Program-made: the position numbers and the translations under genes
Part shown: positions 42,941 through 51,819 of the stretch, piece by piece
Layout: each line of letters begins with the position of its first letter
Position numbering within the stretch: position 1 is the stretch's first letter
Notes under the pieces: generated by a model
Told to the model about the DNA's origin: nothing
What the model saw: the letters and a program-made list of their open reading frames with translations, nothing else
The model's database searches: none
NCBI GenBank assembly: GCA_903970165.1
Contig: CAJCHZ010000032.1
Location: 1-60,220 of the forward strand
Origin: Betaproteobacteria bacterium
GTDB lineage: Bacteria > Acidobacteriota > Terriglobia > Acidiferrales > UBA7541
Length of the DNA stretch: 60,220 nucleotides
Reading direction: 5' to 3'

Positions 42941-44806
42941 TCACTCGTTGACGGCTTCGCGTTTGGTTAAAGCACGGTGGGCCGGCATTTGTAGATGCCA
43001 GCTGTGGCGCTTGAGCCCGCAGAACGGGCAAAACGCAAAGGTGGGCGAGAGCTCCCTGGCGCAGGATTCGCAGGCCTCTGAAGAAATGTGGTTGAACGCG
43101 ACAACGCGCTGCACTTCCTCGAGCGTCGTTAAGCCATCGCGTACCAGGTCCAGCGCGTATTCCTGCATGAACTTCATCCCGCTGTTGCGCGCGAGGATGC
43201 GCATCTGGTCGTTGTGGTTTTCGGAGCGCATGGATTGGCGCAGCGCGTCATTCAACCGCAGCATTTCGTAAATCCCGATGCGCCCACGGTAGCCCGTAAA
43301 GTCGCGCGCTTCGCAACCGTTTGCCACGTGGAGTACTTCAGGAGGATCCACTATTCCGGCAGCTGTGACCGTGCCGATGTATTCCTGCGTGGGCGCGGCC
43401 GAATAACGGCACGAGCACAACCGCCGGATGAGGCGCTGCCCGATAATTGCGCTGATGCCGCTGCCGATCTGGTAGCCAGGAACACCCAGGTCGAGCAGCC
43501 TTGTGACCGCAGAAATGCTGTCGTTGGTATGCAAAGTGGAAAGCACGAAGTGGCCCGTCTGGGCGGCCTTGAGCGCGATTTCCGCGGTCTCGATGTCGCG
43601 GATTTCGCCGACCATCACCACGTCGGGATCCTGGCGCAGAACGGAACGAAGGCAGCTGGCGAAGGTCAAGCCTGCCTTTACGTTGACCTGCACCTGATTG
43701 AGACCCGGAACCATGTATTCCACGGGGTCTTCCACGGTGACGATGTTGACCGCGGGCCGGCGGATCTGATTCAGGCAGGAATAGAGCGTTGTGCTTTTGC
43801 CGGAGCCCGTGGGTCCGGTCACCAGAAGCATGCCTTGCGGCAGCTTTAAGATTTCGCGCATCGTTAGGGACATTTCTTTGGGTATGCCCAGCTCGGAAAA
43901 ATCTTTTAGCGGCGATTCACCCTCGAGCAGACGCAGAACGACTTTTTCGCCGTATTGCGTCGGCAAGGTGGAGACGCGCAGATCCACTCTTCGTCCGCCG
44001 ATTTTTACGAGAAATCTGCCGTCCTGCGGGGCGCGCCTTTCGGCAATGTTCATGTCCGAGAGGATTTTTACGCGCGAGGCCACGGAGTGTTGCAGGGCGC
44101 GCGGGATGCGCTGAAAGTCGCGCAAGATTCCGTCAACGCGGAAGCGCACGGCGGTTTCGCTCTGCTGCGGTTCAATGTGAATGTCGCTGGCTTTTTTTGC
44201 CACCGCGGCTTTGATCATGGCGGCCACGAGGTGGACCGCCGGAGTGGTCTTGGATTTTTGCTGCAACTCCATCTGCATCTCGCGCATGGCTTCGACGTTT
44301 CGTTCCTGAGCGCTGGAGGAGATAAATTCCATGCCGGTTGTATCGTCGGCCAGGCGAATTTCGGAGTGCCACCCTTCGTGGGTTCCATACAAGCGCTCGA
44401 GCGCGGCCAACACCTCGCTCTGAAAGGCGAATTTGGGCAGGATTTTCAGACCTTTCTGGAATCGCAATTCATCGACGAGATGCAGATTTTGCGGCTCGGC
44501 CATGGCTACGGTCAGGGTCTTTTCGTCTGACTCAACGGGCAGCGCGAGACATCGTTTGGCGAGTGCCTGAGGAAGAAGGAATACCATCTCCGGCGTAAAG
44601 GAAAGCCTTTGGCAGTCCACGTACTGGATGTTCGACACCTCGGTGAGCGCCGCGATGAGATCGTTTTTGGAAACGAGCTTCCTCTGAAGCAGCAATTCGC
44701 CGAGACGAATCACTTTGCCTTGTTGTTCCTCGAGGACCTTTGCGAGGTCAGCCGCGGAAATATTCCCGCGTTCGCAGAGGACTTCCCCCAGCCGCTTTTT
44801 CTTCAT
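42941..44806 (-). CDS. PilB/GspE-type secretion ATPase with C-terminal zinc ribbon
   Basis: 621 residues. N-terminal MshEN-like domain (about 1-145), linker, GspE domain with SDIHIEP at 208-214, Walker A GPTGSGKS at 331-338, Asp box VEDPVEY, Walker B DPDVVMVGEIRD and His box TGHFVLSTLHT. The four-Cys loop of GspE/PilB is reduced: Cys 464 and 466 (LCSCR) and one Cys at 498 (GCEARDFTGYRGR) remain, so the usual second CxxC is lost. Instead the C-terminus carries a new zinc ribbon, Cys 579/582 and 593/596 (CESCARE...CPFCG). Pilus assembly or type II secretion motor; which system is not shown by neighbours. Confidence 0.92.
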   Translation of the reverse strand: MKKKRLGEVLCERGNISAADLAKVLEEQQGKVIRLGELLLQRKLVSKNDLIAALTEVSNIQYVDCQRLSFTPEMVFLLPQALAKRCLALPVESDEKTLTVAMAEPQNLHLVDELRFQKGLKILPKFAFQSEVLAALERLYGTHEGWHSEIRLADDTTGMEFISSSAQERNVEAMREMQMELQQKSKTTPAVHLVAAMIKAAVAKKASDIHIEPQQSETAVRFRVDGILRDFQRIPRALQHSVASRVKILSDMNIAERRAPQDGRFLVKIGGRRVDLRVSTLPTQYGEKVVLRLLEGESPLKDFSELGIPKEMSLTMREILKLPQGMLLVTGPTGSGKSTTLYSCLNQIRRPAVNIVTVEDPVEYMVPGLNQVQVNVKAGLTFASCLRSVLRQDPDVVMVGEIRDIETAEIALKAAQTGHFVLSTLHTNDSISAVTRLLDLGVPGYQIGSGISAIIGQRLIRRLCSCRYSAAPTQEYIGTVTAAGIVDPPEVLHVANGCEARDFTGYRGRIGIYEMLRLNDALRQSMRSENHNDQMRILARNSGMKFMQEYALDLVRDGLTTLEEVQRVVAFNHISSEACESCARELSPTFAFCPFCGLKRHSWHLQMPAHRALTKREAVNE

Positions 44807-45013
44807 CGCTTAATTTCCTTGAGGAGAGCCCAATGGTCTCCGGAAGACACGGACAGCGGAAGGGGGAAAATACAGTTTTTTTATAGCATGAGGAAGCGGA
44901 GGACTCTAGATTTTTCAGGCGCGGGATGTCTCTTTCTGCAACCCCTTTGGAAACCTCTCCTTGCGGTTTTTCTTAAGACTAGTTTGTGACTTCGCGGATG
45001 TGAAGCGCGTGTG

Positions 45014-45047
45014 AAAAGAGGCGGCCCAGGGACCACCTCTTTTTTGT
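45014..45047 (-). terminator. Terminator of the 45113 lipoprotein gene
   Basis: AAAAGAGG and CCTCTTTT form an 8-bp stem extended inside by GG/CC after one mismatch. It lies 66 bp past the lipoprotein stop on the minus strand; the flanking A/T runs make it usable in both directions. Confidence 0.6.
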
Positions 45048-45112
45048 TCTTGCGTTTTTTCCGCGCGCGAAAAAGCCATTAATGCTTTCGGTCCGCGAGG
45101 CGACGCGGAAGA

Positions 45113-45376
45113 CTAATACCGGCCGGGGTGATCATGACGCCAGCGCCAATAGTCGCGCTGTTGCTCGCGGTTCAGGCGGGCGAACTCGCGATATTCGTAG
45201 CGCCTTTCAGAGAGCCACACGCGGTACGCTCTCGCTTCGCCGTCATTCCACGGATGGTAGTCGGCGTAGTAGTCGTCGTAATAGCGCACGTGCGCGGCAC
45301 AACCGCTGGCCAACAGCGGAGCAGCGAGAGCCGCTCCCAGCACTAGAGTTCCCCAAAAACTCTTCTTTCGGAACAT
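45113..45376 (-). CDS. Small lipoprotein, Tyr/Arg-rich
   Basis: 87 residues from ATG 45376, with GAGGAGG at good spacing. Signal peptide FWGTLVLGAALAAPLLASGC has a lipobox LASGC. The mature part is aromatic and charged (HVRYYDDYYADYHPWNDGEARAYRVWL, then ERRYEYREFARLNREQQRDYWRWR), a pattern seen in small envelope lipoproteins of soil bacteria without a known role. The longer frame to 45439 is unsupported. Confidence 0.75.
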   Translation of the reverse strand: MFRKKSFWGTLVLGAALAAPLLASGCAAHVRYYDDYYADYHPWNDGEARAYRVWLSERRYEYREFARLNREQQRDYWRWRHDHPGRY

Positions 45377-45596
45377 TTCGCGAACCTCCTCGGGTTCCAT
45401 TGAATTGGTCGCTCGGCTTGCGTGCGCGACGAGCGGCATCCAGCGAAAGGCCTCAGTTTAGCTGGGTGTTTGAGGCTCTCGGGATTTGCTATTTATGAAA
45501 CACGGGAAGCGGAATCAAGTTGCGAGTCGGAGGGCTGGTGACAGCGAAGAAAACAGATCCCTCGCTTTGCTCGGGATGACACTTTTGGGTTAGCGC

Positions 45597-46124
45597 TTAC
45601 GCTTGCGCGGCTTTGCGCGCCTGCTCGGCGTCGTAGCTTTCGCCGTAGATCGAAGGCACCTTCGCGCCCATACAGCGCAGGTAGGAGCTGAGCTGTCCAC
45701 GGTGATGAATGGTGTGGTGCATGCCCATCATCAGAAAAAACACGGCCGGGCGCTGGAACATTCCGCGAAAATCCACGATTTTGGTGAGTTGTTCGCCCGT
45801 TAGTTTTGACAGCGCTTCCATGTTCTCGGCATAACGCTTCTCGTACCAGGCTGCAATTTCCTGCGGGGTCTTCAGGTCTTCCGGAATCATGGACCCCGTG
45901 CTGAAGGTTCCGTTGATGACCGTTTCCACGAAGCGGTTATCCGCCGCGGCAATGTGGCGAACCAGTTCGAGCGCAGTTTTCGAAATGGGATCGGGGCGGT
46001 GGTCCGCTTTATCCGCGGGAACGGCCTCGAGAATACTCTTCGTCAGCTTAGTTTCGTTCTTCAGCGCTGGCAGGTACACGCCGTGCAGCATAAAGATCGC
46101 ATTTTCTGTTGTCATCCCGCTCAT
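45597..46124 (-). CDS. DinB superfamily protein
   Basis: 175 residues from ATG 46124 with AAGGAAA upstream. Four-helix bundle pattern with three candidate metal-binding histidines: ELVRHIAAADNRFV and MGMHHTIHHRGQLSSYLRCMG. DinB-like proteins include thiol-dependent transferases and stress proteins; this one is close to the common bacterial 'DinB family' without clear substrate. The longer frame to 46196 is not needed. The strong hairpin at 46232-46287 lies upstream of it. Confidence 0.85.
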   Translation of the reverse strand: MSGMTTENAIFMLHGVYLPALKNETKLTKSILEAVPADKADHRPDPISKTALELVRHIAAADNRFVETVINGTFSTGSMIPEDLKTPQEIAAWYEKRYAENMEALSKLTGEQLTKIVDFRGMFQRPAVFFLMMGMHHTIHHRGQLSSYLRCMGAKVPSIYGESYDAEQARKAAQA

Positions 46125-46225
46125 GTTTTCCTTCTTTCGTGGTCCCAGGATTTGGCCGTCTAAGAATACTTCCCGCGTTTGGGGATGGCAAGGCAAGCAA
46201 ATCCTGCGCGGGGCTTTTTAAGAGA

Positions 46226-46287
46226 AAGGAAAAGGCCGCGTTGCGGCTGCGAATTTCCTGCAAAATTCACAGCCGCAACGCGGCCTT
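46226..46287 (-). terminator. Very long hairpin, probable terminator of the 46311 gene
   Basis: The arms at 46232-46256 and 46263-46287 are 25 bp long with one mismatch and a 6-base loop. On the minus strand the stem is followed by TTTTCCTTT, 24 bp past the 46311 stop. The stem is much longer than usual terminator stems in this window. Confidence 0.6.
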
Positions 46288-46310
46288 CGATTTCGTATTC
46301 TCGACGCGGC

Positions 46311-46505
46311 TTACCGGGTCGCGTTATCCGTTACCGAAAAACCGATGGAAGCAGCGGTTTGCTTCGCAAGCGCTTCCGTACTGATCGAAACGGTATCCCG
46401 GGGAAGCGGATTTTTCTGATTGGCTTGCTGGCGGTCGAATTCCTGCCTTGAGACTTCCTGGGCGTTGGACGCGGCCTGGCCGTTTTGAACCGAATGTACG
46501 AACAT
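46311..46505 (-). CDS. Small hypothetical protein with DTVSIS motif
   Basis: 64 residues, no membrane segment. Gln-rich N-terminal half (SNAQEVSRQEFDRQQANQKN) followed by PRDTVSISTEALAKQ. A D-x-V-x-I-S/E-A pattern occurs in several small bacterial proteins, but no family is assigned. The start has GAGGT directly adjacent to ATG 46505, closer than ideal. It is bounded by a strong hairpin downstream and has normal GC and codon use, which supports it being a gene. Confidence 0.5.
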   Translation of the reverse strand: MFVHSVQNGQAASNAQEVSRQEFDRQQANQKNPLPRDTVSISTEALAKQTAASIGFSVTDNATR

Positions 46506-46759
46506 ACCTCACCTCAGTCACTTTATCGGCAGCTGGCCGCTTTTCTTTAGCTCTCCGCAGATTAAACTTCACTCATCGCCATTAGCGGATTATTGCTGGC
46601 TGGATCCAACTTTATTACAAGTCAATCACGCTACACAGCGATACCCCTGTACGCACGGTCAGGATATCAGCAGCGCACAGCCCCGGCATTCATGGTGCTT
46701 TGGTCTCCCCCGGCCCTACTCATACTTATAGACACAGAAAGAAAGGTCATCCAATCGCT

Positions 46760-47092
46760 ATGCATCTTACGTTTGCCAAGAGAATTTGCGAGTGCCCGGT
46801 CTGCCTTAGCAGTGGAGTGCGGCGATCGATGAGGAAAGGCTTCGTCGAGCGGACGTGGTTCCGGCTGGCGTTCGTGTGGCCGTATCGGTGCGACGATTGC
46901 GACACACGCTTTTGGGGTTTTCAGCGCTCTTATGTGCCGGTAGAGAGCCCGTTCGTGGCCCTGCTGGAATATTGCAGAGGTCTGGCCACTACCCTTAGAA
47001 CCCGCTTGTCCCATACTGCGGCACGGCTCGGAAAAATCTCGATTACTCGTACCGGAGCGTCTGTATCGGATCGACGCGCGTCGCTTTCCTAG
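46760..47092 (+). CDS. Zinc-ribbon protein of unknown function
   Basis: 110 residues from ATG 46760. Two CxxC knuckles, CECPVCLSSGVRRSMRKG and YRCDDCDTRFWGF, frame a basic-hydrophobic segment (ERTWFRLAFVWP) that is often a membrane or lipid-contact stretch in short proteins of this kind. The C-terminal 40 residues are Ser/Thr/Arg-rich and may be poorly ordered. Shine-Dalgarno AAAGG lies too far (about 15 bp), so start is uncertain. No partner gene in this strand orientation. Confidence 0.6.
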   Translation: MHLTFAKRICECPVCLSSGVRRSMRKGFVERTWFRLAFVWPYRCDDCDTRFWGFQRSYVPVESPFVALLEYCRGLATTLRTRLSHTAARLGKISITRTGASVSDRRASLS

Positions 47093-47260
47093 CGCGTATG
47101 TAGCACGCGGCAAGCGCAACCCCACGTCTCCTCAATCACGCTGGCGAGCTTCCCCCGCCGCGTTTCATCACCAATCTAAGTAGATCGCCAAGCTGAGCAC
47201 CGAGGACCATGCGCAATCCAAATTCCGAGCTGAATAGAAGATAGTTTCGAGCTTGGCACA

Positions 47261-48238
47261 TCACGTTCGGAAGAGAAAATGCCAGAGCACGTCTACCAGC
47301 GCGTGCACGATTGCTGAGGCGAAGATGGATTCTGTTTTGCGCCACGTCCAGCCGTAAAAAAGGCCGGCGATCGAGGCGAGGATCACGTAGCGCCAGTTTG
47401 GAAAGCCCATGTTCGTGATGTGCGAAAATCCAAAGAGCACGGCGGCCGTCCACCATCCGGCCAAGTCGCTTTTGGATGATTTCGCCAGCATGTTTTGCAA
47501 CACGCCGCGGAAGAGAAATTCTTCCGGCCATGCGGTGAAGAACAAAATGCCCAGCGAAGTGAGCGGAAGAGCGGTCCAACCGTGCCACTGCGGGGCAAAA
47601 GTGATGAAATGCATTGCGGTTCCGAGAGGAATGGCGATGCAGGCGAACGCGCCGAAGCTGGCGAGGATGAAAAATCCCCAGCGCCTTCCCCATCCGATGT
47701 TGTAGCCGATGCCGTCCACGCGGCGCATCAGAACGAAGGCGGCGAGGGCGGCGTTGATCGCGAGCAGAACGGTGAGAACGTAGGCGAGACGCGCGGCCGG
47801 ATAAGGCCATAGCCAGTGCGAAAGCGAAACTCCTCGGGGATTGGGGAATGGCTTCACAGCAACCCAAACCGCCGCGAGCGTCAGAAAATCCTGCCAGGTG
47901 CCGGCGGGCTTGCGTTGCGCCGAAGCCGCGAGCGCCATCGGGATGAAAATCAGGCAGCCGGCTGCTGCGGCACGCCAGATTGTAAAAGTATTTGTCCCGA
48001 GACCATAAATCAGGTATGCAAGAAACGCGGCCGCGCCTAGCCCGATGCCGCCGCCAGGGCCGAAGCGCGAGGCGAGGTCATCGCCAAAGCTCCGCGCGGC
48101 GAAAAGCAGCATTACCAGAAGGAAGAACGCGAAGGCGGTGAGGGTGGCGGCAAAAGGGCGGCCGCCGTAGCCGAGCCAGGTGGCGTAGAGCGCGCCCGTC
48201 AGGCACAGCCCGGCCCATAAGCCGAGCAGCGGAAGCAC
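47261..48238 (-). CDS. CPBP family intramembrane metalloprotease
   Basis: About 325 residues from GTG 48238 (start uncertain; no clear Shine-Dalgarno, and 64 further codons are open upstream but look non-coding and overlap the divergent gene). Around eight membrane segments. CPBP/Abi motifs: EEFLFRGVLQN (glutamate pair), FGFSHITNMGF and the final HALVDVLWH. Family members process prenylated or other membrane substrates, or handle bacteriocin self-immunity. The neighbouring divergent gene is another multi-pass membrane protein. Confidence 0.85.
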   Translation of the reverse strand: MLPLLGLWAGLCLTGALYATWLGYGGRPFAATLTAFAFFLLVMLLFAARSFGDDLASRFGPGGGIGLGAAAFLAYLIYGLGTNTFTIWRAAAAGCLIFIPMALAASAQRKPAGTWQDFLTLAAVWVAVKPFPNPRGVSLSHWLWPYPAARLAYVLTVLLAINAALAAFVLMRRVDGIGYNIGWGRRWGFFILASFGAFACIAIPLGTAMHFITFAPQWHGWTALPLTSLGILFFTAWPEEFLFRGVLQNMLAKSSKSDLAGWWTAAVLFGFSHITNMGFPNWRYVILASIAGLFYGWTWRKTESIFASAIVHALVDVLWHFLFRT

Positions 48239-48310
48239 GCCGAGTTGGCGCGTGGCAGGCAAGCGAGGATTGTAACGCAGAGAGGTATTCTTCCGAGATG
48301 GCGCGCGAAG

Positions 48311-49513
48311 ATGGACAACCAAATCCAAATTCCGCCGGCTGAAAAGGCCAAGACCGCGGCGAAAGAAAGCCGGCTGGCATATATCGACTGGATGCGCGGA
48401 CTGGCGTGCGCGCTCATGTTTCAGACACATTGCTACGACTCGTGGCTGAGCCCTGAAGCGCGCAAGTCCCCCGTCTTCATTTGGTCGCAGCTTGGAGGCA
48501 CGCTTCCGGCGCCGCTATTTATTTTTCTTTCGGGGATTTCGTTTGCGCTGGTGACGGAGCGGCTGCGCGAAAAAGGCGTCTCGGCTGGCTTGCTCGCGAA
48601 AACTACGATTCGGCGCGGCGCGGAAATTTTTGGCCTGGGTGTGCTGTTTCGCGTTCAGGAATATACACTTGGCTTTGGCCGCGCGCCCTGGACGGATCTG
48701 TTCCGTGTGGATGTTCTCAACATTCTTGGGCTTTCCATGATGTTCATGGGCGTGTTGTGCTGGCTCAGTGCGGCTCGCGGTGCGCAAGAGTTCTCACCGG
48801 CGGTGGATTTGGTCGCCGCTTCACGAAACCGCGGCATCTTTGCGGCTCTTTTCGTCGCGGCCATCGTGGCCGTGGCCACGCCGTATCTCTGGACGACGTA
48901 TCGTCCGCGTTTCTTGCCGTGGCAGATCGAGTCGTACATCAACGGAATTCACGTCTACGACAAGCCGCAACCGTGGTTGTTCCCGATATTTCCGTGGGCC
49001 GGTTTCTCTTTTGTGGGATTGGCCGCCGGTTTTTTTCTTTTTACCAGGATCGCCAAGCGATACGAAGCGCCCGCCTTTTTTGCGCTGGGTGGGGCAGGCG
49101 TGCTTGCGTGTCTGCTGTCGCTAAAGCTGGATCAATCGAGCACGCAACTCTACCCCTTCTACGATTATTGGCACACCAGCCCCAGCTTCTTTCTAATGCG
49201 CTGCGGTATTTTGCTGATGATTTTGTTCTGTGTTTATGCGTGGTGCCGCTGGGGACTGGCGCAGATGGGGTTCAGCCCCATCATTCAACTTGGTAAAACT
49301 TCGTTGCTGGTTTATTGGGTGCACATCGAGTTTGTGTACGGCGGGCTTTCGATTCTGCCGAAGCGGCAATGCACGGTGATGCAAGCCACTCTGGGCCTGC
49401 TGATCATCTTTTTCGCTATGCTGATCCTCTCGCTTCTGCGCACGAACTGGAAAAGCCGGTACGGGGGAGCAAAAAAGATTGTTGCTGCGCCCGCCGCAAC
49501 ACAAGAAGTTTAA
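48311..49513 (+). CDS. HGSNAT-like / DUF1624 membrane acyltransferase family protein
   Basis: 400 residues from ATG 48311, about ten membrane segments. The N-terminal RLAYIDWMRGLACALMFQTHCYDSW resembles the catalytic start of heparan-alpha-glucosaminide N-acetyltransferase-type proteins ('iD..RGla...M...H'). The first His-containing helix, then PLFIFLSGISFALV and a late HIEFVYGG complete the pattern. These enzymes transfer acetyl groups across a membrane to sugars; acceptor unknown here. Divergent from the CPBP gene with about 70 bp between starts. The C-terminal tail (AKKIVAAPAATQEV) is cytosolic. Confidence 0.8.
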   Translation: MDNQIQIPPAEKAKTAAKESRLAYIDWMRGLACALMFQTHCYDSWLSPEARKSPVFIWSQLGGTLPAPLFIFLSGISFALVTERLREKGVSAGLLAKTTIRRGAEIFGLGVLFRVQEYTLGFGRAPWTDLFRVDVLNILGLSMMFMGVLCWLSAARGAQEFSPAVDLVAASRNRGIFAALFVAAIVAVATPYLWTTYRPRFLPWQIESYINGIHVYDKPQPWLFPIFPWAGFSFVGLAAGFFLFTRIAKRYEAPAFFALGGAGVLACLLSLKLDQSSTQLYPFYDYWHTSPSFFLMRCGILLMILFCVYAWCRWGLAQMGFSPIIQLGKTSLLVYWVHIEFVYGGLSILPKRQCTVMQATLGLLIIFFAMLILSLLRTNWKSRYGGAKKIVAAPAATQEV

Positions 49514-49584
49514 TTGGAAAAGAGAATCTAAAGCAGTGAATCGGGATAGGTGAGGCAGGGATGCTTTCAGCCAGGACTGCCGGA

Positions 49585-49923
49585 TTAGCGTTTAGATGCG
49601 GAACTCAGTTCCGGAATCTGGCCCTGAGGAATTCTGATGATGGTATCGCCGCGCCGAACAAGACCGAGGTCGTCGCGGGCGATTTGTTCGATCAGCTGAG
49701 GATCGGAACGGAGATCCTTCACTTCCTGCTGCAGCGCCGCGTTTTCCTTCGTCAACTGAGATAGACCTGCCTTCACTTTTGTAATCTCGCTTTGCGTTCG
49801 CCGCATGGCCAGAAAGCCGTGCGTGCCGAAAATGTCGTGCACGATCATCAGGACAACCAGGAGACCCAGAAGAGCGCGGCCATATTGCTGCAACAGCGTT
49901 CGAATTTTTTCTTGAACAGGCAT
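49585..49923 (-). CDS. ftsB: FtsB/DivIC-type septum formation initiator
   Basis: 112 residues: one membrane segment (ALLGLLVVLMIVHDIFG) followed by a coiled coil (RTQSEITKVKAGLSQLTKENAALQQEVKDLRSDP) and QLIEQIARDDLGLVRRGDTII, the conserved end of FtsB/DivIC. Part of the divisome complex with FtsL and FtsQ. Start ATG 49923, AAGGAAG upstream. It lies 22 bp past the phosphohexomutase stop (49946), which is on the same strand, so they are probably one transcript. Confidence 0.88.
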   Translation of the reverse strand: MPVQEKIRTLLQQYGRALLGLLVVLMIVHDIFGTHGFLAMRRTQSEITKVKAGLSQLTKENAALQQEVKDLRSDPQLIEQIARDDLGLVRRGDTIIRIPQGQIPELSSASKR

Positions 49924-49945
49924 TCTTCCTTCGTACTTCCGTGCT

Positions 49946-51391
49946 TCAGCTTTCCAAAATCCACTTCTTCGCGTCGCTGGTCAATTTCGCAGAAGCCGCG
50001 GCGCTGCTGGTCTCGGCATACACGCGAAGGAGCGGCTCCGTTCCGGAAAGCCGCATGAGGATCCAGGAACCGTCTTCGAAACAGAATTTTGCACCATCGG
50101 TGCGGTCTATCGATACAACTTTCCGGCCCAGGAGTGTCGAAGCGTCCACGGCCACCTTCTTTACGGCATTTGCTTTTTGTTCGTCGCTGAGGTGCAGGTT
50201 TTCGCGGACGGGCCAGAATCCGCCGCCAACTTTCTTGAAGAGTTGCCGGATTTGTTCGCCGAGAGAAACCCCACGCGCTGCGATCATTTCTGCTACCAGC
50301 AGGCAGGCAAGGATGCCGTCTTTTTCCGGGACATGGCCACGAATCGTCAAGCCGGCGCTTTCTTCCCCACCGAGCGCGATTTTGTCTTCGCGTATCAATT
50401 GGCCGATGTATTTGAAGCCGACTGGCGTCTGATATGTCTTCTGCCCGTGCGCTTTGGCCGCGGCATCAATCAACTGGGAGGTTGCAACGCTGCGGGCGGC
50501 TGGCATGCTCCATCCGCGCGTTTCCACAATGTAATCATAGACCAGCGCGAGAATGTGATTGGGTTGAATCCAGGTGCCATCGCGGTCGATCATTCCAAAA
50601 CGGTCGGCGTCGCCGTCGGTGGCAAGGCCTGCAGACGCGCCAGAATCCAGCACGGCTTTGCGAAGGGGGGCGAGATTTTCTTCGCTGACATCCGGGCCAC
50701 TGCCATCAAACAAGCAATCGCGATTTGTGCGCATTGCTTGCACGGGCACGCCGTGGTCCGCTAGCGCACGGTCTAGATAGCCGGCTCCGCAACCGTGCAG
50801 GGCATCGGTTACGAATTTGATCTTTGCTTTCGCGAGGGTCTCGAATCGAACCAGTTCGCCTAGCCGCTTCAAATAGTTTTCGCGAAGATTGACCATCTCT
50901 GTTTTCACGCCGCCTGAAGGGAGGGCAGGAGAAGTCGGATGCGCACCGCTTTGTGCGATGAGCTTTACGACGCGCGCCTCGATGTCCTTCGTTACTTCTG
51001 GAAGCGCCGGACCGGCATCGGAGGAAGAGAACTTCAGCCCGTGATATTGCGCAGGGTTATGGCTAGCCGTGAGGTTGATCGCGCCATCCAGTTTGGCGCG
51101 TTGAATTTCGTAGGCGACCGCGGGTGTCGGCGTGAACGTTTCGCACAGCAGCGTTCGAATCCCGTGCTGCTGCAGGATCGTCACAGCGAGTTGCGAGAAC
51201 TCTTCCGAGTAAAAGCGCGTGTCGTAGCCGACCAGAATGGTGGGATTCTTCGCTTTGCTGTTCACGTGCTCCGCGATGGCTGTCACCGCGAGCCGGACGT
51301 TAGCAAAGGTAAAATCTTCGGCAATCAGCCCGCGCCATCCGGACGTGCCGAATTTAATGGGAGAAGGATTCATCATAGGGGAAGCGCTCAT
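49946..51391 (-). CDS. Phosphoglucomutase/phosphomannomutase family protein
   Basis: Interconverts hexose 1- and 6-phosphates; cytosolic. 481 residues. Phosphoserine loop TASHNPAQYHG with Ser at 110, metal loop DGDADR, sugar-binding GGEESAG and phosphate-binding SGTEPLLRVYAET are intact, in the order of alpha-D-phosphohexomutases. FGTSGWRG at the start is typical. GlmM and PGM/PMM cannot be told apart with certainty; the sequence GGEESAGL favours the phosphoglucomutase/mannomutase branch. ATG 51391 is one of two close candidate starts (MSASPMM). Confidence 0.93.
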   Translation of the reverse strand: MSASPMMNPSPIKFGTSGWRGLIAEDFTFANVRLAVTAIAEHVNSKAKNPTILVGYDTRFYSEEFSQLAVTILQQHGIRTLLCETFTPTPAVAYEIQRAKLDGAINLTASHNPAQYHGLKFSSSDAGPALPEVTKDIEARVVKLIAQSGAHPTSPALPSGGVKTEMVNLRENYLKRLGELVRFETLAKAKIKFVTDALHGCGAGYLDRALADHGVPVQAMRTNRDCLFDGSGPDVSEENLAPLRKAVLDSGASAGLATDGDADRFGMIDRDGTWIQPNHILALVYDYIVETRGWSMPAARSVATSQLIDAAAKAHGQKTYQTPVGFKYIGQLIREDKIALGGEESAGLTIRGHVPEKDGILACLLVAEMIAARGVSLGEQIRQLFKKVGGGFWPVRENLHLSDEQKANAVKKVAVDASTLLGRKVVSIDRTDGAKFCFEDGSWILMRLSGTEPLLRVYAETSSAAASAKLTSDAKKWILES

Positions 51392-51458
51392 GACGTCGTA
51401 TTCTATTCCCAGTTTTCGAAAGACGGAAGCAGTCTAAGTGATTTCGCGGAGCGCTGAA

Positions 51459-51785
51459 ATGTCGTCCAAAGAAAAGTTTTACATGGTGCTGGTTACGTGC
51501 GCGAATCCGATCCAGGCCAAGCTGATCGCACGCTCCGTCATCGAAAAACGGCTGGCGGCATGCGTCAACATTCTGCGCAGCCCGATCGAATCACACTATC
51601 GCTGGAAAGGCAAAATAGAGAAGGCTCGTGAGGGGCTGATCATCATTAAAACCACGGCGCGAAGGCTCGGCGCGTTGGAAAGGGAAGTGAAGCGCCTGCA
51701 CAGCTATGAAGTTCCGGAGTTCATTGCGTTGCCAATCGTGGCTGGGTCCGCCGCCTACCTGAACTGGCTGGACGAAAACACGTAG
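51459..51785 (+). CDS. cutA: Divalent cation tolerance protein CutA
   Basis: 108 residues from ATG 51459 (GGAG about nine bases upstream); a GTG start at 51438 is possible. CutA1 features: MVLVTCANPIQAKLIARSVIEKRLAACVNI, then YRWKGKIEKAREGLIIIKTT and HSYEVPEFIALPIVAGSAAYLNWL. Trimeric ferredoxin-like protein that may bind copper. Convergent with the cystathionine synthase gene; a weak hairpin (AACTCC/GGAGTT) sits in the 34-bp gap. Confidence 0.94.
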   Translation: MSSKEKFYMVLVTCANPIQAKLIARSVIEKRLAACVNILRSPIESHYRWKGKIEKAREGLIIIKTTARRLGALEREVKRLHSYEVPEFIALPIVAGSAAYLNWLDENT

Positions 51786-51819
51786 ATCGTCTGGAAACTC
51801 CAAGCTTCCGGAGTTCTGG

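Noticed and set aside
46667..47125. Large open frame on the minus strand opposite the zinc-ribbon gene
   Set aside because: Composition is Arg/Ser-rich with no start signal; the plus strand carries intact zinc knuckles.
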